From contig CM026571.1 of the NCBI GenBank assembly GCA_015143295.1, forward strand, positions 7,149,501-7,213,500: a DNA stretch of 64,000 bases, in the 5' to 3' direction. The notes beneath the pieces were generated by a model. It searched no databases. It was not told the origin of the DNA and was given only the letters and a program-made list of their open reading frames with translations. Below, one piece after another: positions 47,008-57,798 of the stretch (position 1 is its first letter; every line of letters starts with the position of its first letter). Position numbers and translations under genes: made by a program. The DNA is from Tetracentron sinense (Eukaryota; Streptophyta; Magnoliopsida; Trochodendrales; Trochodendraceae).

Positions 47008-48580
47008 CCTTTTATCTTTTCGACAAGATTTAGATTTGCAGCCTACCTCAAAGAACCCTACTTTCAAAACACTTGTTCTGATCTAGTTCAGTATCAACAA
47101 CATAGAATTTTCAAATTTCATGTTTTTCTATCTGGTTTTACTTCAAATCCTCCAAAATGCATCTTCAAATGCTTAATCCTCCAAAATACAATCTTAATGG
47201 TTTATTCGTTTATCTCCCACCAACAGATCCACATAGCAAAAGTATCTTCAACTCAAGTTTCAAAAATGACTTTTGCAAGTTAGGCAAAAGGGTCTGTAAA
47301 TCACTCATTAGCTTGAGAAACCATGGTGGTTTGATTGGTATTAGATGTGAGGAATTCAGAGAAAAAGATGATGGGTTTTATATGAGGAGAAGTGTGGAGC
47401 TTGCAAGAAAGGCGATTGGGTGTACAAGTCCTAATCCCATGGTGAAGGGTTTCATCCAAAATCAGGGCAACCTCATGCTGAGGTAACCCATATTTCCATT
47501 TTCTTAAGAGATAGAAAGAGAGAGTATCTCCTCCTTGTTGTTACAGTTGCATCTTCTTCCTCTTTTAACCTATTACTACAATACTACTGCATTCAATTCA
47601 AAAATATAGATTTATAGTTTTTCAGATTGTCAGTCAAACAAGAAAGTATTATCATAAGTCATAATCTTTCTTATAGTTAAATTTGGGTTTGGTGTATGTG
47701 TTAAAAACATGGTAAAAGGAAAAAAGAGGAAGCAGAAGAATATAAAGTCTATTTTTCACCTTTGTTATTTATTTGCACAATTGCTGAAGTATTTGAGGCA
47801 AAAGGTGAAATTTGCAGGTTTTTGCTCTGAGGGGTGCTGGGAATTTGGCTGAGAGTGCAACTGCATATGTGAGCTCGGAACCATGTAACCATAATGGAAG
47901 AACTCCACCCTGCACTGAAGCACTAATTCGAGCCAAAGTTAAAAGGGTGGTGTTGGGATGGTGGATCCAAATCCAATCGTGGCTTCGAAGGGGGTGGATA
48001 AACTCAGAGAGTCAGGAGTTGATGTAACTGTTGGCGTGGAGGAAGAATTGTGCGAGAAGCTTATTGAGGCCTATATCCATCGAATGCTTACAGGGAAGCC
48101 CTTCCTTACACTCAGGTAACTTGACTAACTTTTACTCTTGAGAGAAAGTAAACCATGGAATTACGAATATGAAATGTGTAGTTTTTGATGACTCGGAGTG
48201 TTTATTAGATTCCGTTGGCCCATATGCAGTAGTTACTTTGTAGTTTTGTATAGCAATCTGTTCAAATTCAATATACAAAAACTCGCGGTTCTTGTCTGGA
48301 CTTGGCTGACGAGTCTGCTGTATTGAGTCTCTATTTTGATCTAAAAATGAAATTGTCAGTCGGGCTTGACAATTGGAAGGTAAACTTCTGGATACATGAA
48401 AGGTGTCCAAATCTAGGCCAAGAATTTTCTTTTCCAACATGTTTACCCACTTTATTGGAAGCTCTCAGTTCTGTTTGGAAAAAGTACCCGAATAGTTAGT
48501 CTGCTTTTCTTATGCTCTGATTACTGGTACTAGTTGTACATGTGGAACTCTTCTATTTGTCAGTATTCATCTTAGTTGTT
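47008..48580 (+). pseudogene. PYRD pseudogene: promoter, exons 1-2 and part of intron 2
   Basis: From about 47008 it follows the PYRD parent from 18858 onward: leader, exon 1 (from ATG at 47157), intron 1, exon 2 (about 47819-48116) and intron 2 to about 48580. Exon 3 is missing. Exon 1 has a 37-bp deletion after SPNPMV, at GGTG microhomology, and this shifts the frame out of the HAE zinc motif. Exon 2 lost one base in the KRVVVGM region. Introns are retained, so it is a genomic duplicate. The parent's intron-2 block 20505-20925 is absent here. Confidence 0.93.
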
Positions 48581-51430
48581 GGAACTCTTCTATCTCCCTC
48601 TTTTTGGATTTTTCCACGTCAATCTCTCCTTTTTCCCTCTTTTTTTGGATTTTCTGCATCAAACCCATCATAGGTTTTTTTTATTCCTTCATCTCTATAT
48701 TTTAGGACTTTTTCTGTGAAACACAAAATAAATCCATTTAGTTTTTTTTTCCCAAGTTCTTCAAATATGTAATTGCTGATGTTATTTCTGTTTCAGATTA
48801 GTGGGGAAGGACTGAAGGAGGCAGTTGGAAATCCAGTTAGAAAGCTCCTCTGTGCTGCCTTCTTTCAGGTTAGGCAATGTTGATTAGTTTATTGCTAATC
48901 ATGAATGCTGAACTGCTGATTAGTACCCTAACATGAATGCTGAATTGTTAATTAATATCCTAACACAAATGCTGAATTGTTGATTAATATCCTAACGCAA
49001 ATGCTGAATTGCTGATTGGAATATTTCTGTAAGTTTGTAACTATTTCAGCCTTTGAATACCTTGCTGAGTTACTGTATTGTATATTTTTATGCATCTTAT
49101 TATAAATCAGTTTTTTTTATTCAGTAATCATCAACTTATATTAAGGAAAAGAGAGTACACAATCAACAATAAAGATAAGAAAGTGTTTACAAAGATGTAA
49201 ACTCGAAAGAAAGGAAACTATACTATTAACTAGAAAGAAAATCCTTTGTACAGCCCTCAGTCTAATAACTTGCTCATAACTGCCCCTGCTCGTTGGATAT
49301 TACACCACTCTAAGATCATGTTTGAAGCACGAGCAAAGACGTGGTACTGGAGAAAATGAGTCTTCGAATACTCCTGTTATTTTCTTTCCAAATCGACCTT
49401 GAAATGGCCCCAAGAAGGACAAACCAAATTGCTTCTTGAGAACTATCCCTACTACACAGGTTCCAACGCGATAAAAAGTTTTGAAAGTAGGACGGGAAGA
49501 CCCAATCCACTTCTAAACGAGCAAGAAAGCGACCTCATATCCCAAATGCGACAGTGCAATGTAAAAGCAAATGATCCACTGATTATTCTACGTGGAGGCA
49601 CAAAAAACATCATGTAGCCATTCTCCACCCTTTATTTTTCAAAGTCACCTTACAAGTCAAGATCTTGTTTAGAGCTGCAGTCCAAAGGATAAGGATGCCT
49701 TCAAAGGAATGAGAGGGTTCCATACAGACCTACAAGGAAAAGGGAGCGACGACGAAGAGTCAAAAGACTGTTATAGTGATCTCACTGAAAAATGACCGTT
49801 GAGGCCCCTAGAGTTTATCCTTTTATCCTAAACCTGGGGGCTGGGAGAGTTGGTTCTAAGGTGTTGCAAGAGGTGAAGACACGAGGAAAATAAATTCAAA
49901 CTAAATGAACACTTGTTCTCTGTCAAGAAACCATATAAAAAAGAAACACATAACCAGAGTAGCTTTAGGAGTCCATGATCATGTTTTAGACCAATGTAGC
50001 TTTATTTATTGGTGTTCTACTGTTTCCGTGTTCTAACTTAAGATGTAAAAAAAATACACCTCATTCCATTAGCTTTGGTTCCTTATTTTCTTGTTTAAGA
50101 GTTACTTTTTTGAACTAGGGAACTTTATATACCAAATTGTAGGGTATGGACTACGTGAATTGAAAGTTTTTTCAGCCTCCATTTTTTTCAGCCTCTAGCA
50201 TGTTACAATTTTCACCCAAAATGATATCTATGAAACAGTTTGAGTTTCTTTGAGTTTTGCTTATGAGTTCTTTGCTAACAAATTCTGTGGTAGAGGTCAG
50301 ATGAAAATTTATATTTATTTTTCTAATAGAAGCCATTAATGTGTGCCTTAAGTAAGCTTCCTCCAATGGGATGGATGCTTATCTTAGATAAAGAGAGAGA
50401 AGAAGATAAATAACCCATCTAGAGCTCAATCAAGTTCAGATATATAGGTACTAGACTACACCAATTATCATCATCATCTGTTCCTTTAACCTAATCCTCA
50501 TTATATAAAAACATTTTTCACAAATGTTGCTATCAGTCTCAATGTAATTTTGATGTTTCATGTCACTGAGTTTGGATCGAAACTAGATAATGCATTTCAT
50601 TTTCTTTACTCATACTGCCTACCTATGGTATCAGTTTCAACATAATTTTAATTTTTTGCCCCTTGATAATGGCTTAAGAAGACTTTTAGGTTATTATCTA
50701 GAGAATTTTAAATAGTGCTGAACACTTCTCCATGGCAAGACCATCCAAGAGACTGCCACAGATCATTCAGTTGCACACGTGCACCAAGCATGCACTCATT
50801 GTTGTCATCTCATGGTTTCTGGAAACTGTTGTGGTTTCAACCAAATGACCAATTTAAAAGTTTTCAGCAGTGTGGTAAGTGTCATGATGCAGGGAAAAAA
50901 AACTTGAAGGGAGAGATCGACATCATATCAAAAGTAGGGACAAACATGCACTCCATCCAGTGAAGCAAAAATTTAGAGACGAGAAGAGGATCCTTTTATC
51001 GTGGATTTCTGCATAAATTTTTTTGGTCTGAACTTGGTTTAATTAATCTTGGATTACTTATATGGGTTTTTTGATATAGAAACTCCAACTGCAGATGGAT
51101 ACCTATAATTAGAAAAAAGAAATCTATTTTGTTGGTGGGGCATCCAACAACTGCAGAGATTCCTACTGAAACACTGAGAACTCCATTTATGACTAATGGT
51201 GTTGTTGGGAGGGGAACAGAGTAAATGCATCAGGATCCAAAAAGGCAGTTGGGTCTGAAAGCAACTCTGCATCAATGGATTCACAAAACTCCGTCAGCAG
51301 GTCAAGTAAAAGAAGAAACTTGGTTTAGTTTGAAGGAGACTGCTGAGAGCAATGAGCGCGAAAACTCCTGCAGCATCACTAATTTAACGATCCAACTGTA
51401 TTGGTGTTTAGGAACCATGTGAAAGAAAAT
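48581..51430 (+). other. Unidentified coding-like islands
   Basis: Three islands stand out from AT-rich DNA. At 48797-48868, between a CAG acceptor and a GTTAGG donor, the reading is ISGEGLKEAVGNPVRKLLCA and onward. At about 50701-50840 a frame reads SMARPSKRLPQIIQLH and continues openly. At about 51110-51320 frames include VGHPTTAEIPTETLR and, one frame over, a Ser-rich SASMDSQNSVSRSSKRRN before a stop. They may be exons of one decayed gene. I do not recognise the family. Confidence 0.3.
49110..49800 (-). mobile_element. LINE 3'-end remnant
   Basis: On the minus strand a decayed C-x2-C...H-x-C zinc-binding region of plant LINE reverse transcriptases is followed by a WFVLLGAISRSIWKENNRSI segment, the usual WxxWxxRN-type C-terminus. 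The low-coordinate end is T-rich (poly-A tail). Several stops are present. Confidence 0.75.
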
Positions 51431-51524
51431 AAAAGAATACATGAAAATTTTGAGCAAAAATGGCACTTCAAAAGTACTAGTTTTGCATTATGGTGATTTA
51501 TATATAATGTTTAATAGGTTTATG

Positions 51525-51670
51525 ATTTTTCTTTGATAGGTAATCACCCAATGATACAAAGATATAGAACACAAAAAGTACAACAATCTGGATCATATCA
51601 AAGGTTCACACAAAATATAAACCAAAGCCCAAGCTAATAAAAGAGGAACTACAAAGCATATTATAATAAA
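51525..51670 (-). mobile_element. LINE-like 3' tail
   Basis: TTTTTCTTTGATAGGTAATC followed by AATGATACAAAGATATAGAA resembles the poly-A-proximal ends at 49.1 and 61.57 kb. No coding part is left. Confidence 0.35.
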
Positions 51671-52519
51671 AACACAATATATGAAGATGAATTCGCCACT
51701 GTATTATCATTGTCAAAGCATTTGAGTTATTATTTTTCCTTTTTCCTATTTTTTTAATTTGAATGATCCTTTATTTTGAATTTGTTTAATTTCTTGGATG
51801 AAATTTCTCCAACATGTAATTTGGAGACTCGAATAAGAGTACTGATAACTTGTTTGTTTTTTTGTCGAAGAGTACTGATAACTTGAATGCAAGAGAAAAT
51901 ATAAAATTAAGGAATCCCATGTTTAAAATACTGAATATTAATAGTTGTTTTATCTTTTGTCGCTGCTTAATGAATCAAACCATGCAAGTAGCAACCCTTA
52001 ATTTCAGAACCAATTATGTTCATGCTTTTCTCTTGTTGAAAAGAAAAAAAAATGGTGAAATATTCAAACAAAAGAGTGAAGAATTTCAGTCATTTTTTCT
52101 CTAACATGTATCGGTATCTGATATTTTTTCAAATCAATACCCGGCCTGAAATGTTCTAAATGTTAGACCTACAAAAAGAAAATAAAAGATTTGGCCGTTT
52201 CGTTCATTTTTAATGAGTAGAATGGCAGAGGACTGGTGCTGCATATTTTTCCTGCTGAAAAACTTGTACGATAATAGTTTATACAGATTATCTTTGAGTT
52301 TAATATGCCTTATTTCTTTATTCCTCTACGCTCTGATCAAAGCCTTCTCAGATCATATTTAAATTTATTATTTATTTAATTAATTTTTGATACAATGCGT
52401 CATTTGCGACTGAAACTTGGCAATGGTCTTTTGTAGCTTAGGATTACAAAGGAACAAGGAAAAAAAATATAATATGCACTTTTTAATTTTTATGACTTCA
52501 CCATCTTTCTATTTAATTA

Positions 52520-52679
52520 GGAAAGTGATTGTATCAGTTCTATCAAGTTAATGGCCGTCCGATCGAGAATCCAGCGCACCAAAATTGATAGACTGATATG
52601 CATTGAGGGGTGGGCCCCACTTGCACTATTTTGGTGCTTTGGATTCTCAATCGGCAATTAGCCATACAATCACTTCCCT
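52520..52679. mobile_element. Foldback MITE (about 160 bp)
   Basis: GGAAAGTGATTGTAT at the left and ATACAATCACTTCCC at the right are inverted repeats, with further pairing (GAGAATCCAGCGCACCAAAAT against ATTTTGGTGCTTTGGATTCTC). TTTAATTA lies outside both ends, a probable target-site duplication of about 8 bp. Confidence 0.78.
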
Positions 52680-52809
52680 TTTAATTATTTTAAAACTTGG
52701 TATTAACACTTTTCCAGAGCATCCATTGGGCTGGTTACAAAGCCCATTATTTCGAAGTTACACTCATCATTTACATACATCAATCATTAGTTGTTGAAGG
52801 TTAGAAAAA

Positions 52810-53015
52810 TGTTAAGGAAAATTCTTAACTTACGGGGGGGTTTCCATTATGTAACGAAATGGCCCGTCCTTATTAAAATTAAAATTAAGTAATTCAACTT
52901 TGGTTTTTAGAAAAATAACAAAAATTTTAATTTTGTTAAGCTTAACCAAGGTTAAAGTTAAAGGGGTGTTACAAGGGACATGAGGATAGGACTGTAAGTT
53001 AAGCACCTCACTGCA
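52810..53015. repeat. TTAACC-type dispersed repeat
   Basis: AATTCTTAACTTACGGGGGG ... GGACTGTAAGTTAAGCACCTC brackets CTTAACCAAGGTTAAAGTTA; related to the copy in PYRD intron 2, which begins ATGCTTAACTTACCTCACAT. Confidence 0.5.
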
Positions 53016-53248
53016 AATGTTAATGGTCCCTGACATTAAATCAAATAAAATTTTTCGGTTAAGTGTCCCAAATCTGATCGTTGAATTGCTATCTGCTCTA
53101 CGCCTCTACCCCACTCCAAAGAAAAACGGCCGCTTATCTTGATTTTTAAATTTAATTTTTTTTTCAATATGACCGTTGCATTTCTAGGAGCCGTTAGACT
53201 TTTTTTTTTATAAATTTTTTTGTTAAAGAGCCGTTAGACTTCACTCTC

Positions 53249-53256
53249 TATAAATA
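53249..53256 (+). promoter_or_regulatory. TATA box (TATAAATA)
   Basis: A canonical plant TATA element. About 30 bases downstream comes a pyrimidine-rich stretch (CTTTGGTCTCTCCGGCTCCC) like a 5' UTR, then the 53372-53569 foldback and the tubulin relic. Likely the inherited tubulin promoter. Confidence 0.55.
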
Positions 53257-53371
53257 TCATTCTGTCCACTGCCCACTTCAGTTCTTTGGTCTCTCCGGCT
53301 CCCTTTCCCTTCTAAAAGGATTCTGAAAATACTTGAGAAGTCTGAACGGATCTTGGATTCTCTCTGATTCC

Positions 53372-53569
53372 AGAAAAGTGGTCGCGGGCTTCATACATTA
53401 TGTGACATGTGGGGGAGCAGTCATTTCATATTTTCCTATGATTTTGACTTCTCCGTACTGGATATCTCTCCCATTTTTCTCACATGTAGAAGTCAAAATC
53501 ATGGGAGACGATAAAATGACTTCCCTGCCACATGTCTCATAATGTGTAGAAGCCCGAGACCACTTTTCT
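53372..53569 (+). ncRNA. Long miRNA-precursor-like hairpin (candidate)
   Basis: Arms 53372-53452 and 53488-53569 are about 88% complementary over 82 bases with a 35-base loop. Well-paired 20-mers include ATGATTTTGACTTCT with its partner AGAAGTCAAAATCAT, and AGAAAAGTGGTC at the base. It lies about 115 bases downstream of a TATA box, so a pol II transcript would include it. It matches no conserved plant miRNA that I know. Alternatives: a MITE, or an inverted duplication yielding siRNAs. Confidence 0.5.
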
Positions 53570-53584
53570 AGCAATCTGAAGCCT

Positions 53585-54795
53585 ATTCAAGGAGGCCAAG
53601 TTCTGGGAAGTCATCCATTGATGCAAACCGGAAGATAACTCAGAGACTCGGAGCTTCAACTTGATTAATGTATGTTACAATGAGGCGAGCTCTGGTAGAT
53701 TTGTTCCTGGGGCCGTTCTCATGGATCTTGAGTCTGGAACTAAGGATAGTGTCCGATCTGGAACTGAAGGTGCTGGGTTTGATGATTCGGTTCTTGATGT
53801 TGTTTAGAACTGTGACTTACTTTCAGGGTATGTTCTTAAACCCTTCCTCGTACCTTATTTTCTATACTTTAATTGTTCTTCCCTAGATCTCAGTTAGGGC
53901 GTGTTCTTGAATCCATCTTCTCTAATTTTCTCAGCTTTTATCATTTTTCTTCCCCAGTTTGTTTGGCGTAGATTGGTTGGTTTTATTGATTTTATGTGAT
54001 ATATATGCAGGTTTTAATGTCTGGAATGGACCACTCTTCAGATTTCAAAGATCAGGGAAGAATACATTTGAGTGCGTGATCCTCTATGACGACATTTGCT
54101 TCCAGTACTCAAACTCATCATGTAAGTTATTTTTATTCTACTGTCTATTATTTTGCGAGCAGTTGGGGATTTGAACTGGGGTTTCCAAAATAGGACTCAA
54201 AATAGGTTTTGAGTTTCCAACTAAATTTTTTTAGGCTTTTAATTTTCATCATAGATCGATATGGATATATGGATTTTGAAAATTCAAAGCCTAGAAAAGT
54301 TACAGATATAAATTCAAAGCTTAGTTTGGAAAAAACCCTTACTTTTGAAGCCTATTTTAGGAAAATCCCATTTGAACCATATGATGATATCTGGGGGAGT
54401 CCACATGCTGCTCCCGGGCCAGATCGAAAGCTTGTAATGGTTTGTTTTGCTCCCTGAAAAATGTGGGAGGCAAAGAACATGCTGATCAATGTGCAGAACA
54501 AAGAACTCTTCCTATGAGCAATGTTCATCGAAACGTTTGGGCACGTGGGGGGTGGGGTGGGGTGGGGGACAGTAACCTCTCTCAACTCCATCTCATCTAG
54601 GGGTTGCAATCTAGTTGAGTTTGGGCTTTAAAGCCTTTGTAAATGTGTCGGTCTTTGGGCTTGAATTTTGGTGATTTTTTTATTAGGCTTAGTTCAAAAC
54701 CCGACACATTTACAAAGGCTTTGAAGCCCAAGCTCGGCCCGATTGGATGAGATGGAGTGACGGAGGAGGCTGAAAACAACATGACCGATCCTTGT
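53585..54795 (+). pseudogene. Beta-tubulin gene relic with many internal deletions
   Basis: Recognisable beta-tubulin blocks occur in the correct order: IQGGQ and FWEVI (about 53585-53620), [20 protein letters not shown] then DSVRSG (53673-53750), a jump to DSVLDVV, stop, NCD (to about 53828), an intron-like stretch, ECVILYDDICF (about 54070-54105), VCFAP, MWEAKNM, INVQNKEL (about 54435-54515), and DEME..TEEAENNMTD (54747-54792). Between blocks tens of codons are missing. The intron and a TATA-bearing upstream region are present, so it derives from a genomic copy. It cannot encode tubulin. Confidence 0.85.
54578..54766. mobile_element. Foldback inside the tubulin relic
   Basis: GGGCTTTAAAGCCTTTGTAA plus ATGTGTCGG pairs with CCGACACATTTACAAAGGCTTTGAAGCCC. 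The outermost arms extend into tubulin sequence: CTCCATCTCATC at about 54587 is the inverse of GATGAGATGGAG at 54747. The interior is related to the hAT-like MITE at 45.17 kb. Confidence 0.7.
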
Positions 54796-54864
54796 TTGGA
54801 AGTAGGTGTATGGTTCTGACAAGGACAAAGAAAGGGAGCTTAAGGAGAAAGTGAATATTGATGA

Positions 54865-55055
54865 TGGGTAGGGCCGGCCCGTCCATTAAGCCAACAAAGC
54901 CTGCGCTTTAGGCACCCAAAAAATGAAGGCCCCAAAGCGGGCTTTGATGGCTTTATGAACCTGATTTAGCGAAAAGAAATCCTAAAAAATGTCCTGTTTA
55001 AAAAAAATCTTAGAATTCTCGCTTTAGGCCTCCAAATAGCTTGGGTCGGCCACTG
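54865..55055. mobile_element. MITE-like element with GGGCCGGCCC ends, copy 1
   Basis: TAGGGCCGGCCCGTCCATTA at the left and TTGGGTCGGCCACTG at the right. An inverted relative at 56118-56340 shares the words CCATTAAGCC, GCTTTAGGC and TTTGGAGGCC. Confidence 0.6.
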
Positions 55056-55189
55056 CAACACAGATACCCAAATCATATGGTGTACACCAAATCATATCAG
55101 TAGCATTACACCAATCTCAATGCACCAGCCTTGCAACCAAATCGTGTACGGTGCACCTACTTTACACCATATCCAACCAGTGAGATGCA

Positions 55190-55350
55190 ACAATGATAAG
55201 ATGGGATGGGAAGCGATGCTTGCCCCATTGTTAGTGTGCAAAGAAGCACCATTCATTTGGTTCGAGATCTAGTCCCATGAGGGTGTGCGTAGTTGAAAAC
55301 TCTACCATGTCCTAACCTAGAACAGATACTAACCCTACTAACTAGTGAAA
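55190..55350 (+). mobile_element. SINE-like copy, best-kept member
   Basis: B-box-like GGTTCGAGATCTAGTCCC followed by TGAGGGTGTGCG and the shared tail CTAGAACAGATACTAACC. A minus-strand relative lies at about 55500-55625 (AATCTCACGGGACTAGATCT). Confidence 0.5.
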
Positions 55351-56117
55351 AAAAAGAATTAAGTGGTAAGGATATATGTAGCTCTTTTGGCCCTACAACC
55401 AAATAGGTCACTCGTGGTGCATCCATTTTACACCCAAACTGGTGTATTTTACAATGACCTATGCAACACAGGCCAAACCCAATTTAGTTCTTTTTTTATT
55501 TGCCCTTTTGTATTTTCTGGTTAGCAGGATTAGTATTCTGTTCTAGGTTAAAATAAGGTGGAGATTTCAACCACGCACAATCTCACGGGACTAGATCTCA
55601 AATCAAACATGTGGTGCTTAAAAGCCTTTGTAAAAAATATGTCTCGGGCATGTCAGGCTTATTCACCTAACCCCCAAAAGTCAAGTTCAAACCCAGCCCG
55701 TGTGCAACCATAGATGGGTACACCCGCCTAAACATTCAAAGCTATAGGGGGTTAGGTGATTTTTGTACATCCCATTCAAGATGGTGTGCTCCACCCCAAC
55801 CCCTTGCCACCTCTCTCATCTTTTCTAACATTTTCTTTATTTCTCCACCCATACTTTTTTCTCTGCATCTTATCCTCACTCTCCTCTCCGTTACTCTCTT
55901 TGTAATCCCTCCTCTTGTCATTCTTATTTCACCCTCTCTCTCTCATCTCTACGCAATCTCACATCCCACCATCTCTCATACCCTAAAGGCATCAAGCTAA
56001 GAACTTGACACATGGACTCAAACTTCCTAGAACGAGTTTGAAATGCCCAGAATGATCATTCAACAACAAAACTCACTCATCCTTTCTATCTCTTCTTAGC
56101 TCATGCCATGTGCCACC

Positions 56118-56340
56118 CACTGTGGGCCGGCCCAAGCCATTTGGAGGCCAAAAGCGAGAATTTTAAGTACGTTTTTTTTTTAAAATTAGATTCACTTTAA
56201 AATGTGGTCTTTTTTAGAGTTTCTTTTTACTAAATCAGGTTCTAAAGCCATAAAACAAAGCCCACGCTTTGGGCCTTCATTTTTTAGGGGCCTAAAGCAA
56301 GGGCTTTTGATGGCTTAATGGACGGGTCGGCCCTGCCCAT
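56118..56340. mobile_element. MITE-like element with GGGCCGGCCC ends, copy 2 (inverted)
   Basis: Starts GTGGGCCGGCCCAAGCC and ends GGACGGGTCGGCCCTGCCC; inverted relative to the copy at 54.87 kb. Confidence 0.6.
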
Positions 56341-56719
56341 GGTAGTCCACTCCTAGTGCCATTTGTGGGTCGACTGTGGCCAAAGTTGGGCTGATTTGAT
56401 ACATGAGCTCAGTTGGTGGCACTTTGATGATCAAGTCAGAATTGGATAATCAGTGTTTCAGAAGATACATATCGAACGGCAAAAAGTCCGTCAATCGAGT
56501 CTGATCTTGTCCACCAATCCTTAAGGGCCTCTCTCCTCAGATCTTGTCTTGTTCGATCAACATATTTTGTTGAATCCGTCAATCGAGTCTGAAAGCCCTA
56601 TAAATATTGAGTCGGTTGATTCGTCTTATACCTAAACTGACTTTTGCCCTTACAAATTACCCCTAAAGTGAGGATAATTAGGATCTCGCATATCTTGTGA
56701 GGTGTCTCTTGGGCTTGGG

Positions 56720-57005
56720 TAGTTCGGATTGTATTTGAGTCGAGCTTGGCTCGGCTTGATAAAGTCTAGGCTCGAAAATTGACTCAAAATCAAAAAACTT
56801 GGCTCGAGCTCAAATTGATTCAAGCTAGAGCCGAACTTGGCTTAGCTCAAGCTCGGTTTGATTTAGTTAAAAATATTTTTAAATAATAATAATGAGTTGA
56901 ATCAAACAGGTCTTGCTTTGAGCTCAGCTTGAAAACTCAGCCCAGCTCGGCCTGATTGAGCAACATATCGAGCTTGAGCTCAACTTGATGGGGGTGCACC
57001 CCTAG
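56720..57005. repeat. GCTCGAG/AAGCTCGG-type repeat
   Basis: Variants of CGAGCTTGGCTCGG and its complement, as at 31.83-32.43 kb, followed by GGGGGTGCACCCCTAG at the right end. Confidence 0.45.
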
Positions 57006-57119
57006 TCCTAGCAGGGGCAGGGCTGGGTGCATGTGCGCCCCCCTCAATTTTTGAAAAAGCAAGATTTTGTTTTTTTAAGGCAAGCCCCGTTAATTTTATT
57101 TTTTTTTAAAAAGATATCT

Positions 57120-57590
57120 TACTTTGGGCAGTAATTAGTACCGTGCATTTGGCTACTGAAAGCCCGTCCATGTGTCCTTTTCAATGAGGACTGATCTTCA
57201 ATTGCCCTTTTCACTATGGTTATGCTTAATTAAATTAATATTATTTTTTCTATTTTTTAAAACATCAAGATTTGATGGATGAACTCTAGGGGTGAGTGAA
57301 TCTTAACCACAGTTAGTGGGTGTTAAAAAGGGGGTTGTGGACCAATGAGGACACGAATGGCTGCATGGTCTATTATCTTAGCCACGCACCAACATTTGAC
57401 ATTCGCCGCATTTGTTTATGTAGTCAAATGATCCCCATTGTCCATGCCCTCTTTTTAACACTCATTAATTGTAGTTAAATTTTACTCACTCCTAGAGTTA
57501 TGCAATCTAACCTTGATTTTTAGAAAAAAAAAAAGAAATATGAATGTTAAGTTTCTTAAGTTGAACCATTTAATTATTTAAAAATAAGGC
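57120..57590. repeat. Two TTAACC-type dispersed repeats in opposite orientation
   Basis: One unit carries AATCTTAACCACAGTTAGTG (near 57300), the other ACACTCATTAATTGTAGTTAAA (near 57460). Confidence 0.5.
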
Positions 57591-57798
57591 AAAAAGGCAA
57601 GGGGACAGTTGTCCCACAAACAATTAGTGGTCAAAAAAAAAAAGTTTTGGGGACTACGCCCCTAACTCGCATTTCCCTAGACTAGCCCAGAATATTTCGT
57701 ATTTGTATCATTCTCCACATCAACAAATAGTATCATTTTCAAGCAACCATCAAGTGCAGGCCTCCCTACTAAGAAGCCTACGGGTTATGTCCATGCAC

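Noticed and set aside
53372..53569. Identification of the hairpin with a conserved miRNA family (e.g. miR395, miR399, miR482, miR408)
   Set aside because: Neither arm contains the mature sequences of the conserved families I could compare from memory.
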